From JACCTI01 sp051005695 (GTDB lineage Bacteria; Verrucomicrobiota; Verrucomicrobiia; Chthoniobacterales; UBA10450), in NCBI GenBank assembly GCA_051005695.1, contig JBPCJC010000038.1, positions 35,595 to 99,594 of the forward strand: 64,000 nt of DNA. Reading direction: 5' to 3'. A program made the translations under genes and the position numbers. The notes beneath the pieces were generated by a model. It was given only the letters and a program-made list of their open reading frames with translations, had not been told where the DNA came from and did no database searches. Positions within the stretch are counted from its first letter, which is position 1. Every line of letters starts with the position of its first letter. This document shows, one piece after another, positions 29,546 through 39,315 of this stretch.

Positions 29546-31813
29546 ATGCCAAACGCGATCGCCGATCCCCCGGTCACCCCCCAACTCGTCAAGCAACACG
29601 GCTTGTTGCCGGAGGAATACGAGCGCATCAAAACCATTCTCGGGCGCGAACCGAACTTCACCGAGCTCGGGATTTTCTCCGTCATGTGGAGCGAACATTG
29701 TTCTTACAAGAATTCGCGACGGGAGCTGAAGAAATTTCCCACGACCGGCCCGAACATTCTCGTTAAAGCCGGCGAAGAAAACGCCGGCGTGGTCGATATC
29801 GGCGACGGCTGGGCGGTCGCCTTCAAGATCGAATCGCACAATCACCCGAGCGCGATCGAGCCGTTCCAAGGCGCAGCCACCGGTGTCGGCGGAATCATCC
29901 GCGACATCTTCACCATGGGTGCGCGCCCTGAGTTTTCCCTGAACTCGCTGCGCTTCGGCCCGATCACCGGCGACTCGCCGAATGTGAAAACAAATCGGCA
30001 TTTGTTTACCGGCGTCATTTCCGGGATCGCGCACTACGGCAACTGCATCGGCGTCCCCACGATTGGTGGAGAAATTTATTTCGACGAAAGCTTCGAAGGC
30101 AATCCGCTGGTGAATGTTTTCTGTCTCGGTGTTTTGCGACACGAGCAACTCGCGCGCGGTGCGGCTAGCGGCGTGGGCAATCCGGTTTTCTACGTCGGCG
30201 CGGAAACTGGACGCGATGGTTTGGCGGGCGCGGCCTTCGCTTCGCGCGAATTAACTGAAGAATCGCGAGAGGATCGGCCGGCTGTTCAAGTCGGCGATCC
30301 CTTCAAGGAAAAACTCCTGCTCGAGGCGTGCCTGGAGTTGTTAGCCACAGATGCCGTCGCGGGGATTCAAGACATGGGCGCTGCCGGTCTGACCTGTTCG
30401 ACCTGCGAAACCGCCAGCCGCGGCGGCACCGGCGTGGAAATTGATCTCGCGAAAGTGCCGAAACGCGAAAGCGGAATGACGCCCTACGAAATTCTCCTGA
30501 GCGAATCGCAGGAGCGAATGCTGATTATCGCGCGTAAAGGCCAGGAAGAAGTCGTTAGGCAAATTTTTGAAAAATGGGACGTGCCCTGCGCGGAGATCGG
30601 TTGCGTGACCGATGACGGCATGATGCGCGTTCTGAACCATGGCGAAGTCGCGGCCGAAATTCCGGCCAGCCCGCTGGCGGATGAAGCGCCGCTCTACTCG
30701 CGCGAAGCGACGGCACCTTCGGCGCCAGAGACCTTCGATCTCGCGAATTCTCCCAAGATCGATTCGCAAGATGCGCTTTGTAAACTGCTGGCCGATCCCA
30801 CGATCGCGTCGAAGAACTGGGTTTACCGCCAGTATGACCACATGGTCCGCACCGGAACAGTCGTTAGGCCGGGCTCGGACGCGGCCGTGTTTCATCTGCA
30901 CGAGGCGAACAAATTCCTCGCTGCGACCACGGATTGCAATTCCCTCTACTGCTCGTTAGACCCGCGCGAAGGCGGCCGGATTGCGGTCGCGGAAGCCGCG
31001 CGCAATCTCACCTGCTCCGGCGCCACACTGCTGGCCGTGACCGACAACCTCAACTTCGGCAATCCCCACAAGCCGGAAAATTTCTGGCAACTCCGAGAGT
31101 GCGTCGAAGGCGTGGCGGAAACTTGCCGGGCCTTCGGCACGCCAGTCATCGGCGGCAACGTCTCACTCTATAATGAGAGCCCGGCCGGCGTGGTCGATCC
31201 GACGCCGACGGTCGCGATGGTCGGCTTGATCGCGGAAGAGGCGCACATCACCACCCAGTTCTTCAAACGCGACGGCGACGTGATTATTTTGGTCGGAGAA
31301 TTTGGCGACGAACTCGGAGCCTCGCGCTATTTGAAAGTTTGCCACGACCGCAAAGCGGGCCCGCCGCCGCGGCTGGATATCGAGCGCGAAATCACGGTGC
31401 AAAACTGCGTGCGCACTTTAATTCGCGAAGGCCTTGTGCAGAGCGCGCACGATTGCTCGGAAGGCGGCCTCGCGGTCGCGCTCGCCGAGTGCTGTTTTAA
31501 TCCGGACGGTGTGCGCGGCGCGGAAATCGCGCTCGCGCCAAAATCCGAGATCGAAGAGCGCGCGCTTCTGTTCGGCGAAGCGCAGTCGCGCATCATCATC
31601 TCCGTGAAGCCGGAAAAGCTGGCCGCGGCACGCGCCCGCCTAACGAGTCTTCCATTCGCCGAGCTTGGGCGAGTTGGCGGCGCGGACTTACGAATCAAAA
31701 CGCTGGCGAGCGAGCACCGTTGGGCGATCGCGGAGCTGCACGATCTTTGGTTCAACGCCATTGCCCGCGCGGTCGGGAGCGATTCCTCCGCCGAAAGAAT
31801 TCCCAGCCTCTAA
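29546..31813 (+). CDS. purL: phosphoribosylformylglycinamidine synthase subunit PurL
   Basis: A 755-residue small-type PurL, the synthetase of purine step 4 (FGAR to FGAM). EHCSYKNSRRELKKF, IESHNHPSAIEPFQGAATG and GAAGLTCSTCE are typical. Small PurL needs separate PurQ and PurS subunits for glutamine ammonia; neither is adjacent. ATG at 29546 is chosen (start of MPNAIADPP); the frame opens 13 codons earlier. It heads a purL-purF-purM run. The 191 bp before it contain an exact CTCGTTAGGC (29475) and no gene. Confidence 0.94.
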   Translation: MPNAIADPPVTPQLVKQHGLLPEEYERIKTILGREPNFTELGIFSVMWSEHCSYKNSRRELKKFPTTGPNILVKAGEENAGVVDIGDGWAVAFKIESHNHPSAIEPFQGAATGVGGIIRDIFTMGARPEFSLNSLRFGPITGDSPNVKTNRHLFTGVISGIAHYGNCIGVPTIGGEIYFDESFEGNPLVNVFCLGVLRHEQLARGAASGVGNPVFYVGAETGRDGLAGAAFASRELTEESREDRPAVQVGDPFKEKLLLEACLELLATDAVAGIQDMGAAGLTCSTCETASRGGTGVEIDLAKVPKRESGMTPYEILLSESQERMLIIARKGQEEVVRQIFEKWDVPCAEIGCVTDDGMMRVLNHGEVAAEIPASPLADEAPLYSREATAPSAPETFDLANSPKIDSQDALCKLLADPTIASKNWVYRQYDHMVRTGTVVRPGSDAAVFHLHEANKFLAATTDCNSLYCSLDPREGGRIAVAEAARNLTCSGATLLAVTDNLNFGNPHKPENFWQLRECVEGVAETCRAFGTPVIGGNVSLYNESPAGVVDPTPTVAMVGLIAEEAHITTQFFKRDGDVIILVGEFGDELGASRYLKVCHDRKAGPPPRLDIEREITVQNCVRTLIREGLVQSAHDCSEGGLAVALAECCFNPDGVRGAEIALAPKSEIEERALLFGEAQSRIIISVKPEKLAAARARLTSLPFAELGRVGGADLRIKTLASEHRWAIAELHDLWFNAIARAVGSDSSAERIPSL

Positions 31814-31874
31814 AGTGCCGCGATTGCTGAAGGATTCATTGAACGCGGCGAGCGATGGTGGATGGTTCCCTGAG

Positions 31875-33374
31875 ATGGCTCCCCCGAACCTGGCGATCGA
31901 TTTTGAGGCCCCGGATGCCGCGAATTTTCCGCAGCATGAGTGCGGCATTTTCGCCGTCTTCGGTCATCCCAACGCCGCCGTCCTGACCTACTACGGGCTC
32001 TTCGCGCTCCAGCATCGCGGCCAGGAAAGCGCCGGCATCGTCACCACCACCGGCGACGGTTCGAGTTTTCGAATTCATCGCGACATGGGCCTGGTCTCGC
32101 AGGTTTTCGGCGCGAATGAATTGGAGGAATTGAAGGGCACGCGCGCGGTCGGGCACACCCGTTATTCGACCACCGGCTCGAGCACTTTAAAAAACGCACA
32201 ACCGTTCGTGGTCGATTGTTTTCGCGGCCAGATCGGAGTGGCACACAACGGCAATTTGATCAACGCCGCCGTCCTCCGCGATGAACTGGAACGCAAAGGT
32301 TCCATCTTCCAAACCACCGCCGACAGCGAGATCATTCCGCACCTGCTGGCGCAGCCTTCCGGCAATGGCGGGAGCGCCTTGAGCGTGCTCCGTCGGCTTG
32401 AAGGCGCCTTCAGTCTCATCATCATGAGTGAGCGCGAAATCGTCGCGGTGCGCGATCCGTTTGGCTTCCGGCCGCTCTCGTTAGGCAAACTCGATGGCGC
32501 TTACATTCTCGCGTCGGAAACCTGCGCCTTCGATCTGGTGCATGCGGAATTCATTCGCGACATCGAGCCGGGCGAAGTCTTGATCATCAGCGAAGAGGGC
32601 ATCCGCTCGGAGTGGCCGTTTCGTGATGAACAAAGTGCGTTTTGCATGTTCGAGTACGTCTACTTCGCGCGCCCCGACAGCATCCTCGGCGGGATCAATG
32701 TCGCCAAGGTTCGAACTGAAATGGGGCGCGAACTGGCGCGGCGTTTTCCGGTCAAAGCCGACATCGTGGTGCCGGTGCCGGACTCGGGAAATTATGCCGC
32801 GCTCGGTTTTGCGCAGGAGTTGAAAATTCCTTACGAACACGCCTTCGTGCGCAATCACTACATCGGACGGACCTTTCTTCAGCCGAGCCAACTGATTCGC
32901 GATTTCGATGTGCGAGTGAAACTGAATTTGATCAAGGAAGCGGTCGAAGGAAAACGCGTCGTGGTGGTGGATGATTCGATCGTGAGAGGGACGACCGCGC
33001 GCGCGCGGGTGGTTAACTTGCGCGAAGCTGGCGCGAAGGAAGTGCACATGCGCGTGAGCTGCCCGCCGCATCGCTTCGCCTGTCATTACGGAATCGATTT
33101 TCCCGATCCGGAAAAACTGATCGCGAACCAGCTTTCGATGGGAAAAATTTGCGAATACCTCGGTGTCGACAGCCTCGGTTACCTTGACGTCGAAGGAATG
33201 GTGCGCGCCACCGGGAAGCCGGCTAACGAGTTCTGTCTCGCCTGTTTCACCGGCAATTATCCGCTCCCGGTCGATCCCGCGCTCGACAAGTTCATCATGG
33301 AAAAACGCGAAGGGCGCTCGAAGGCGCTCGCGGCGGAGCAACCGCATCCGTCCTTGTTCGCGGACCTGAAGTGA
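31875..33374 (+). CDS. purF: amidophosphoribosyltransferase PurF
   Basis: A 499-residue enzyme for the first committed purine step (PRPP + Gln to phosphoribosylamine). ATG at 31875 puts the nucleophile Cys23 (HECGIFAVFGH) after a 22-residue propeptide, which fits the processed Bacillus-type enzyme. The Ntn glutaminase domain (GLFALQHRGQESAGI) is followed by the PRTase domain with VVVVDDSIVRGTT. The C-terminal CPPHRFAC..C cysteines suggest an Fe-S cluster. The frame extends upstream into purL but that part is not family-like. It overlaps purM by 4 bp. Confidence 0.94.
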   Translation: MAPPNLAIDFEAPDAANFPQHECGIFAVFGHPNAAVLTYYGLFALQHRGQESAGIVTTTGDGSSFRIHRDMGLVSQVFGANELEELKGTRAVGHTRYSTTGSSTLKNAQPFVVDCFRGQIGVAHNGNLINAAVLRDELERKGSIFQTTADSEIIPHLLAQPSGNGGSALSVLRRLEGAFSLIIMSEREIVAVRDPFGFRPLSLGKLDGAYILASETCAFDLVHAEFIRDIEPGEVLIISEEGIRSEWPFRDEQSAFCMFEYVYFARPDSILGGINVAKVRTEMGRELARRFPVKADIVVPVPDSGNYAALGFAQELKIPYEHAFVRNHYIGRTFLQPSQLIRDFDVRVKLNLIKEAVEGKRVVVVDDSIVRGTTARARVVNLREAGAKEVHMRVSCPPHRFACHYGIDFPDPEKLIANQLSMGKICEYLGVDSLGYLDVEGMVRATGKPANEFCLACFTGNYPLPVDPALDKFIMEKREGRSKALAAEQPHPSLFADLK

Positions 33375-34390
33375 AATTGCGGAAGGCCTACGCGCGTGCC
33401 GGGGTCGACGTCGATCTCGGCAATTTGGTGAAGCGCAAGATTCAGGCGCGCGTGAAGAGCACGCACGGTCCGGAGGTGCTCGGAAAAATCGGCGGTTTCG
33501 GTGGTTTGTTTGCACCGGATTTTTCTGGAATGCGCGAGCCGGTGCTGGTCGCCAGCGTCGACGGCGTGGGCACGAAACTGAAGATCGCCTTCGCGATGAA
33601 GCGGCACGAAACCGTCGGTGCCGATCTGGTCAATCACTGCATCAACGACATCGCCGTGCTCGGCGCGCGTCCGCTGTTTTTTCTCGATTACATCGGCGCG
33701 GAAAGTTTGCAGCCGAAGGTGTTCGAGCAGATTCTCGCCGGCTTCGTCAAGGCTTGCCGCGCGGGTGGTTGCGCGCTCATCGGCGGGGAAACCGCGCAGA
33801 TGCCGGGAATGTATCGCAAAGGCGAATACGATCTCGCGGGTTGCATTGTCGGCGTGGTCGATCGGCGCGGGATGATTGATGGCCGTCGCATTCGGCGCGG
33901 CGACGTCATTCTTGGCCTCCCCTCGAATGGTCTCCATACCAACGGCTACTCGCTCGCGCGGAAAATCTTCTTCGAGAAGATGCGCCTGCAACCGAGCTCG
34001 CGCCTGCCGGGATTGCCGCACTCATTAGGCGAGGAACTTTTGCGGACGCACAAAAATTACCAGCCCGCGCTGGCGAAGATTCCGCGGGAGCAGCTTCACG
34101 GATTGGCCCACATCACCGGCGGCGGGCTGGTCGATAATCTGCCGCGCATCCTGCCAAAGAATTGCGACGCGCTCATCGAAACCGCGGGCTGGCCGGTGCC
34201 CGCGATTTTCGACTTGTTAGGCAAACACGGCCGGGTGGAGCGCGCGGAAATGTATCAGGTTTTCAACATGGGCATCGGGATGGTGGCGATCATCGCGCCG
34301 AAGGATGCGGTGTCGTTAGGCCGAAAATTGCGCGCACGCGTGATTGGCCGAATCGCAAACGGCAGCGGGCGTACGCGCTTGCTTTTCTAA
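33371..34390 (+). CDS. purM: phosphoribosylformylglycinamidine cyclo-ligase PurM
   Basis: A 339-residue AIR synthetase, purine step 5. Motifs are SVDGVGTKLKIA, NDIAVLGARPLFFLDY, ALIGGETAQMPGMY, GLPSNGLHTNGYSL and HITGGGLVDNLPR. The GTG start overlaps the purF stop (GTGA), so they are coupled. Length and order are standard. Confidence 0.95.
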   Translation: MKLRKAYARAGVDVDLGNLVKRKIQARVKSTHGPEVLGKIGGFGGLFAPDFSGMREPVLVASVDGVGTKLKIAFAMKRHETVGADLVNHCINDIAVLGARPLFFLDYIGAESLQPKVFEQILAGFVKACRAGGCALIGGETAQMPGMYRKGEYDLAGCIVGVVDRRGMIDGRRIRRGDVILGLPSNGLHTNGYSLARKIFFEKMRLQPSSRLPGLPHSLGEELLRTHKNYQPALAKIPREQLHGLAHITGGGLVDNLPRILPKNCDALIETAGWPVPAIFDLLGKHGRVERAEMYQVFNMGIGMVAIIAPKDAVSLGRKLRARVIGRIANGSGRTRLLF

Positions 34391-34445
34391 GCATTCGCAC
34401 GCGCGCAGGATGACAAGCGCGACGGCGCGTTCTATTTTCCGCCGC

Positions 34446-35345
34446 ATGGAAAAACGCCGGCTCGGGAAAACGGACATGGAAGTTTCCGTGCTCGGTTTTG
34501 GCGGCGCCGAGATTGGCTTTGAAGGCGCAAATACTGAGACGGTCGCAGAGTTACTCAATCGTGCGCTCGACGCCGGCTTAAACGTGATCGACACCGCCGA
34601 GTGTTACGAAGGTAGCGAGGGACTGATCGGCCAGGCAGTCAGTCATCGGCGCGCGGAATTTTACCTGTTTACCAAGGTGGGCCACCCGCGCGGCGTGGGG
34701 AGCGAGGATTGGTCGACCGCTTCGATTCTGCAAAGCATCGAGCGCAGTTTGCGCCGGCTGCAGACTGATCGGCTCGATTTAATTCAGCTCCATAGCTGCT
34801 CGGACTCGGTTCTGAAAAAAGGCGATGTCATTACTGCCTTGCAGACTGCGCGCGCACGCGGTTACGCACGCTACCTTGGTTATAGTGGCGACAGTCGTGC
34901 GGCAAAGTTCGCGGTCGAATCCGGCGCCTTCGATACTTTGCAAACTTCGATCAATATCGCCGATCAGGAGTCGCTGGAGTTAACCATCCCGCAGGCGCAC
35001 GAGACGGGCATGGGCGTGATCGCGAAACGCCCGCTCGCGAACGCGGCCTGGAAGTCCGGGCATAAGCCGATCGACGCCTATCAGCACCCGTATTGGGAGC
35101 GGCTGCGCAAACTGGATTACGCATTCATCCATCACCACTCGTTAGGCGAAACGATCGCGCGTGCGCTCCGTTTTACCTTGAGTGTGCCGGGCGTGCACTG
35201 CGCGATCGTGGGCACCACCAAGCCGGAACGCTGGCAGGAAAACGCCCGCCTGATCGAAGCCGGGGCGCTAACCCCGGCGGAATTCGAGGCTATCCGCCAG
35301 CGCTGGGACGACCTCGCGCCGACTACTTGGATTGGACAAACATGA
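34446..35345 (+). CDS. aldo/keto reductase
   Basis: A 299-residue NAD(P)H oxidoreductase of the AKR superfamily. MEKRRLGKTDMEVSVLGFGGA is the usual N-terminus. Catalytic Asp and Tyr are in NVIDTAECYEG, Lys in FTKVG and His in IQLHSCSD. The start ATG at 34446 fits the family; the open frame goes further upstream. It is coupled by ATGA to the next aldo/keto reductase, which is a different subfamily, so this is not a simple tandem duplication. Confidence 0.86.
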   Translation: MEKRRLGKTDMEVSVLGFGGAEIGFEGANTETVAELLNRALDAGLNVIDTAECYEGSEGLIGQAVSHRRAEFYLFTKVGHPRGVGSEDWSTASILQSIERSLRRLQTDRLDLIQLHSCSDSVLKKGDVITALQTARARGYARYLGYSGDSRAAKFAVESGAFDTLQTSINIADQESLELTIPQAHETGMGVIAKRPLANAAWKSGHKPIDAYQHPYWERLRKLDYAFIHHHSLGETIARALRFTLSVPGVHCAIVGTTKPERWQENARLIEAGALTPAEFEAIRQRWDDLAPTTWIGQT

Positions 35346-36331
35346 AGCAACGAAAGCTTGGCCGCGGCGGCCCCATGGTTTCGGCGATTGGTCTCGGCTG
35401 CATGGGCATGTCCGATGTCTACGGCCGACGCGATGATGCGGAATCGATCGCGACGCTTCATCGCGCGCTCGAGCTTGGGATTACCTTCTTTGATACCGCG
35501 GATGTTTACGGTCCGCAGACCAACGAGGAACTGGTCGGCCGCGAGCTAAAGGAACATCGCCGGGAAATTTTTCTGGCGACGAAGTTTGGGTTAATCCGCG
35601 ATGCCACGAAGCCTGCCTTCAACAAGGTCAATGGCCGGCCGGATTACGTGCGGGAAGCTTGTGAAGCGAGTCTGCGGCGGCTCGGTTTTGGCGTGATCGA
35701 TCTCTACTACCTGCACCGGGTCGATCCGGAAACGCCGATCGAAGAAACGGTCGGCGCGATGGCCGAGCTAGTGCGCGCGGGCAAGGTGCGTTATCTCGGG
35801 CTTTCGGAAGCTAGCGCGGAGACGATTCGACGGGCGCACGCAGTTCATCCGATCACCGCGGTGCAATCGGAGTACTCTCTCTGGACGCGCGAGCCGGAAG
35901 ACGGCGTCCTGCAAACTTGCCGCGAACTTGGGATTGGCTTTGTCCCGTTTAGTTCGCTAGGCCGTGGATTTCTAACCGGGCAGATTAGGAAGTTTGAAGA
36001 TCTCGAAGAAGGCGATTACCGCCGGACTTCTCCACGCTTCCAGGGCGAAAACTTCCAGCGCAATCTCGACCTGGTCGGACGAGTCAGCGAGCTGGCGCGG
36101 GACAAGCATTGCTCGCCCGCGCAGCTCGCGCTCGCCTGGGTCCTCGCACAAGGCGAGGAAATCGTTCCGATTCCCGGGACCAAACGGCGCCGTTATCTCC
36201 AGGAAAATATCGGCGCCCTGGAAGTAAACCTAACGAAGTCTGATCTTCAGCGCATCGAGCAGATCGCACCTAGGAATGCTTTCGCCGGCCCGCGCTACAG
36301 CGAGCCGATGATGAAGATGGTCAACCGCTAG
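35342..36331 (+). CDS. aldo/keto reductase, YakC/AKR13-like
   Basis: A 329-residue aldo/keto reductase beginning MKQRKLGRGGPMVSAIGLGCMG. Catalytic Asp and Tyr lie in FFDTADVYGP, Lys in LATKFGL and His in YYLHRVDP. The stretch VQSEYSLWTREPE and IPGTKRRRYLQENIGA match the AKR13/pyridoxal-reductase-like group. ATG at 35342 overlaps the stop of the previous reductase. Confidence 0.87.
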   Translation: MKQRKLGRGGPMVSAIGLGCMGMSDVYGRRDDAESIATLHRALELGITFFDTADVYGPQTNEELVGRELKEHRREIFLATKFGLIRDATKPAFNKVNGRPDYVREACEASLRRLGFGVIDLYYLHRVDPETPIEETVGAMAELVRAGKVRYLGLSEASAETIRRAHAVHPITAVQSEYSLWTREPEDGVLQTCRELGIGFVPFSSLGRGFLTGQIRKFEDLEEGDYRRTSPRFQGENFQRNLDLVGRVSELARDKHCSPAQLALAWVLAQGEEIVPIPGTKRRRYLQENIGALEVNLTKSDLQRIEQIAPRNAFAGPRYSEPMMKMVNR

Positions 36332-36364
36332 GCCGCCCCGCTCGCTCGTCCGAACTAGTCAGCG

Positions 36365-36787
36365 TTACTTACCTTTGGCGCCGCCAGCTTTCCGCCGGGC
36401 AGCCCAACGCGCCTTCATCGCGTCGGAAAGTTTTTTCCGGCCGGCCGCAGTCAAGCCGCCACGACCGGAGGATTTTTTGCTCGAGGCACTGGAGGTGGAC
36501 GACCCAGCCGACGAGCCCTTGGAAAGGGTGCCGCCGCCAGAGTTACGCACCTTCGCCCAACGTGCCCGGGCTGCCGCCGCCAGTTTGGCGCGCGTAGCTG
36601 GAGACATCGCACGACGCCGCCCGCCACGACCACCGCGACCGCGGGCCGCGGGCGCACTGCTGGTAGCGCTAGAGCTACTACTGCTACCGCCGCCACCGCC
36701 GAACAAGCGACCGAGACGTTCCTCGAGCGCTTGAATTTGTTCACGGATAGAAACAGCTTCTTTTAGTTTATTAAGTGATAGGTCCAT
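36365..36787 (-). CDS. basic, Ser/Gly-rich protein with Lys/Arg-rich C-terminal repeats
   Basis: About 140 residues. A short coiled coil (LKEAVSIREQIQALEERLGRLF, read as residues 7-28) is followed by Gly and Ser runs, then two related basic units: MSPATRAKLAAAARARWAKV and LTAAGRKKLSDAMKARWAARRK. Such [KR]-L-[SA]-x-A-x-[KR]-A-R-W units recur in small bacterial proteins suspected of binding nucleic acid; that role is inference. The start could be GTG at 36793 or ATG at 36787. It converges with the aldo/keto reductase, with 33 bp between. Confidence 0.7.
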   Translation of the reverse strand: MDLSLNKLKEAVSIREQIQALEERLGRLFGGGGGSSSSSSATSSAPAARGRGGRGGRRRAMSPATRAKLAAAARARWAKVRNSGGGTLSKGSSAGSSTSSASSKKSSGRGGLTAAGRKKLSDAMKARWAARRKAGGAKGK

Positions 36788-36905
36788 GCGCACTTAATAG
36801 GTCACAAAGTAGTAAGTGCAAAACAAAACTTGCGGACGGCCAGTCCGGGGACAGCAAAAGAAAAGTTCGGCGGCCGCGCCGGCTTAAGTATAGTGGACGG
36901 TTCTC

Positions 36906-36977
36906 GGGCAGTTAGCTCAGCGGTAGAGCGGCACGTTTACACCGTGTTGGTCGGGGGTTCGATCCCCTCACTGCCCA
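36906..36977 (+). tRNA. tRNA-Val (UAC)
   Basis: Acceptor GGGCAGT/ACTGCCC, D arm AGCTCAGCGGTAGAGC, anticodon loop TTTACAC giving UAC, T arm GGTTCGATCC and discriminator A. CCA is not encoded. Confidence 0.95.
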
Positions 36978-37069
36978 AACCTTCCCGTCATCCCGTGCGA
37001 AGCACGCACGCGCAACTAATGGTCGCGAAAACTGCGAGAAAACTGCGGCGTCTTCAGTAGATTAGAATA

Positions 37070-37873
37070 ATGGACAAGGACGAGGCGGAAGGCTCCGAGG
37101 GCTTGGTGGTGCGGACATATTTTGTGCGGGAACGGAATGCGTTATTGGCGCGCGCGGACTTCGGCGAACTCTACGTCGACTACTACTTGCATCAGGGACA
37201 ATACGGTTATCATCATGCGCCCTCGCATGACGGGATGCTGAAGGAGGCCCTGGCCGCGCTCACTTTGCACTGCGCTTCTCGTCCTTGGAATGAAGCCTGG
37301 GCCTGGACAATTCATTTTCGCGAACCGCTGCTGAATCTTTTTGTTACCGGCGACAATCGCCGCGGAATCATCGTCGGCCAGATTTTCACCGAGAACGTGA
37401 AGGACGATGGCCGCAATCTTTTCCTCGCCGCCCTCGCGCGCGAACGCGCCGACTCGCGGCGGAGCAGCATCGAGTTTACTGGTCGGACGCCCTTCGCGAT
37501 CGTGGAAGAATTTTATGCGCGCAGCGAGCAACGGCCGGCGCGCTACTTCCAGCACGGCCCGGAAGATTTCGTCATGATCTCGGCACAACCGGGTTGCGAT
37601 CTGGATTGGTTTCATGCGCTCGATAACGATCAGGTGCGCGCGCTCGATGAGCAGGAAACGCTCAGCCTGCTGGAGGAGCGTTCCTATCGCTGGGGTTGCG
37701 GTTGTTCGCAGGAGCGGATGTTTACCGTTCTCGGTCCGATGATGCGGACGGATCCGGACGCGCTTTTCGGCGCGGAGGATTCCATCCGGATTAGCTGCCC
37801 ACGGTGTGGCGCCCTCCATACGGTGACGCGGGAATCGCTCGAAGCTTACGTCGCCCAAAGCACGTCTCGTTAG
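37070..37873 (+). CDS. hslO: redox-regulated chaperone Hsp33
   Basis: A 267-residue Hsp33-family holdase. The C-terminal zinc site is CXC-X30-CXXC: Cys210, Cys212, Cys243 and Cys246, followed by the conserved HTVTRESLEAY. In the family, oxidation of these cysteines activates chaperone function. The N-terminal substrate domain is divergent but collinear. The stop codon TAG lies inside an exact CTCGTTAGGC motif. Confidence 0.9.
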   Translation: MDKDEAEGSEGLVVRTYFVRERNALLARADFGELYVDYYLHQGQYGYHHAPSHDGMLKEALAALTLHCASRPWNEAWAWTIHFREPLLNLFVTGDNRRGIIVGQIFTENVKDDGRNLFLAALARERADSRRSSIEFTGRTPFAIVEEFYARSEQRPARYFQHGPEDFVMISAQPGCDLDWFHALDNDQVRALDEQETLSLLEERSYRWGCGCSQERMFTVLGPMMRTDPDALFGAEDSIRISCPRCGALHTVTRESLEAYVAQSTSR

Positions 37874-37926
37874 GCAAAGCGGACAAATCGCTTCCGCCGC
37901 GCGCCCGGCCGAGTTAAAAGGACGCC

Positions 37927-39255
37927 GTGCTCAATTACATCTGGCTAACCCTGGTCATGCTCGCGGTCGCCATTGGTGGGTGGAACAACCGGCTGAAGGA
38001 AGTAACCGACGGCGCCTTCGACGGCGCGCGCACCGCGGTCACGATTGCGCTCGGTCTCATCGGGATCATGGCACTGTGGCTCGGCTTGATGCGGCTGGCG
38101 GAACGCGCGGGGTTGATTCAACGGATCGCGCTCGTGCTGCCCCCAATCATGCGCCGGCTTTTCCCGGAGGTGCCGCCGGAACATCCGGCGATGGGCTCGA
38201 TGCTAATGAACATGGCGGCGAACATGCTTGGTCTCGGGAACGCCGCGACCCCGCTGGGTTTGCGCGCGATGCGCGATCTCGAATCGCTCAACCCGCATCC
38301 CGGCGTGGCCACGAATGCGATGTGCACCTTCCTCGCGATCAATACCAGCTCGGTGCAGTTAATCCCGACGACGGCGATCGCGATCCTGGCGGCGGCGGGC
38401 TCGACCCGTCCGACGGCGATTGTCGGGACAGCGTTACTAGCCACGCTCTGCGCGGCGACGACCGCAATCGTGACGGTGAAGTTGTTGGAAAAATTGCGCT
38501 TCTTCCGCGCCCACCCTTCTTCGATTCCGGCAGGAGTCTTGTCGCGCAATGCGGACGTTGCCGAAGTAAAAAGCGTCACGCCGCTGCCGCTGCGAAAGGC
38601 GCCACTGTGGGCGAGCCTGCTCTTGTTAGGCTTGCTGATTTTCTTCGCCGCCCTTTTCGCGCGGATGGTTTTTCCGGCGTTATTTAATCTGCCGTTACCG
38701 AGCGACGAACACACCAGCGTCTTTGTCCGGTGCGTGAACGCCCTCTCGATTTTAGCGGTGCCGTTTCTGCTCAGCTTCTTTCCGCTCTATGCGCTCGGAC
38801 GCGGGTTAAAGGTTTACGAAGAATTTGTCGAAGGCGCGAAGGAAGGCTTCGGCGTGATCTTGAAAATCATCCCCTTCCTCGTCGCCATGCTAGTGGCGAT
38901 TAATATGTTCAAAGGCGCTGGCGGAATCGAGATCCTGACGCGCGCGCTCGCGCCCATCCTCGGCCCACTGCATTTTCCGCCCGATCTTCTTCCGCTGGCC
39001 TTGATGCGGCCGCTGAGCGGCGGCGCGACCATGGCCATCCTGACGGAAATCGTGCAACGCCTCGGCCCGGAGAATCTCGTTAGCTTGATGGCGGCGACGA
39101 TCTACGGAAGTACCGAAACCACTTTCTATGTGGCGGCGGTTTACTTCGGTTCCGTGGGCGTGAAGCAAACCCGGCACGCCATTCCCGCGGGGCTGGTGGG
39201 CGACCTCGCGGGCGTGATTGCTTCGGTCATTATTTGTCGCGCCGTCCTCGGGTAA
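37927..39255 (+). CDS. SpmA-SpmB-like fused nucleoside-recognition membrane protein
   Basis: A 442-residue inner-membrane protein with two Gate (nucleoside recognition) domains. The N-terminal half (about 1-200: WNNRLKEVTDGAFDGARTAV, NMAANMLGLGNAATPLGL) matches SpmA. The C-terminal half (about 215-442: FVEGAKEGFGVILKIIPFLV, LMRPLSGGATM) matches SpmB. In Bacillus these are separate sporulation proteins; fused forms occur in non-sporulating Gram-negatives and the transported substrate is unknown. GTG start at 37927. Confidence 0.83.
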   Translation: MLNYIWLTLVMLAVAIGGWNNRLKEVTDGAFDGARTAVTIALGLIGIMALWLGLMRLAERAGLIQRIALVLPPIMRRLFPEVPPEHPAMGSMLMNMAANMLGLGNAATPLGLRAMRDLESLNPHPGVATNAMCTFLAINTSSVQLIPTTAIAILAAAGSTRPTAIVGTALLATLCAATTAIVTVKLLEKLRFFRAHPSSIPAGVLSRNADVAEVKSVTPLPLRKAPLWASLLLLGLLIFFAALFARMVFPALFNLPLPSDEHTSVFVRCVNALSILAVPFLLSFFPLYALGRGLKVYEEFVEGAKEGFGVILKIIPFLVAMLVAINMFKGAGGIEILTRALAPILGPLHFPPDLLPLALMRPLSGGATMAILTEIVQRLGPENLVSLMAATIYGSTETTFYVAAVYFGSVGVKQTRHAIPAGLVGDLAGVIASVIICRAVLG

Positions 39256-39315
39256 TGTTAGGCGAATTTTTGCCTCGCATGGGCTAGGTTGGCTTCCTAT
39301 CGTCTTCGCCTTTAC

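Noticed and set aside
31665..31874. N-terminal extension of PurF
   Set aside because: The extra 70 residues overlap purL and are not family-like; ATG at 31875 gives the expected short propeptide before Cys23.
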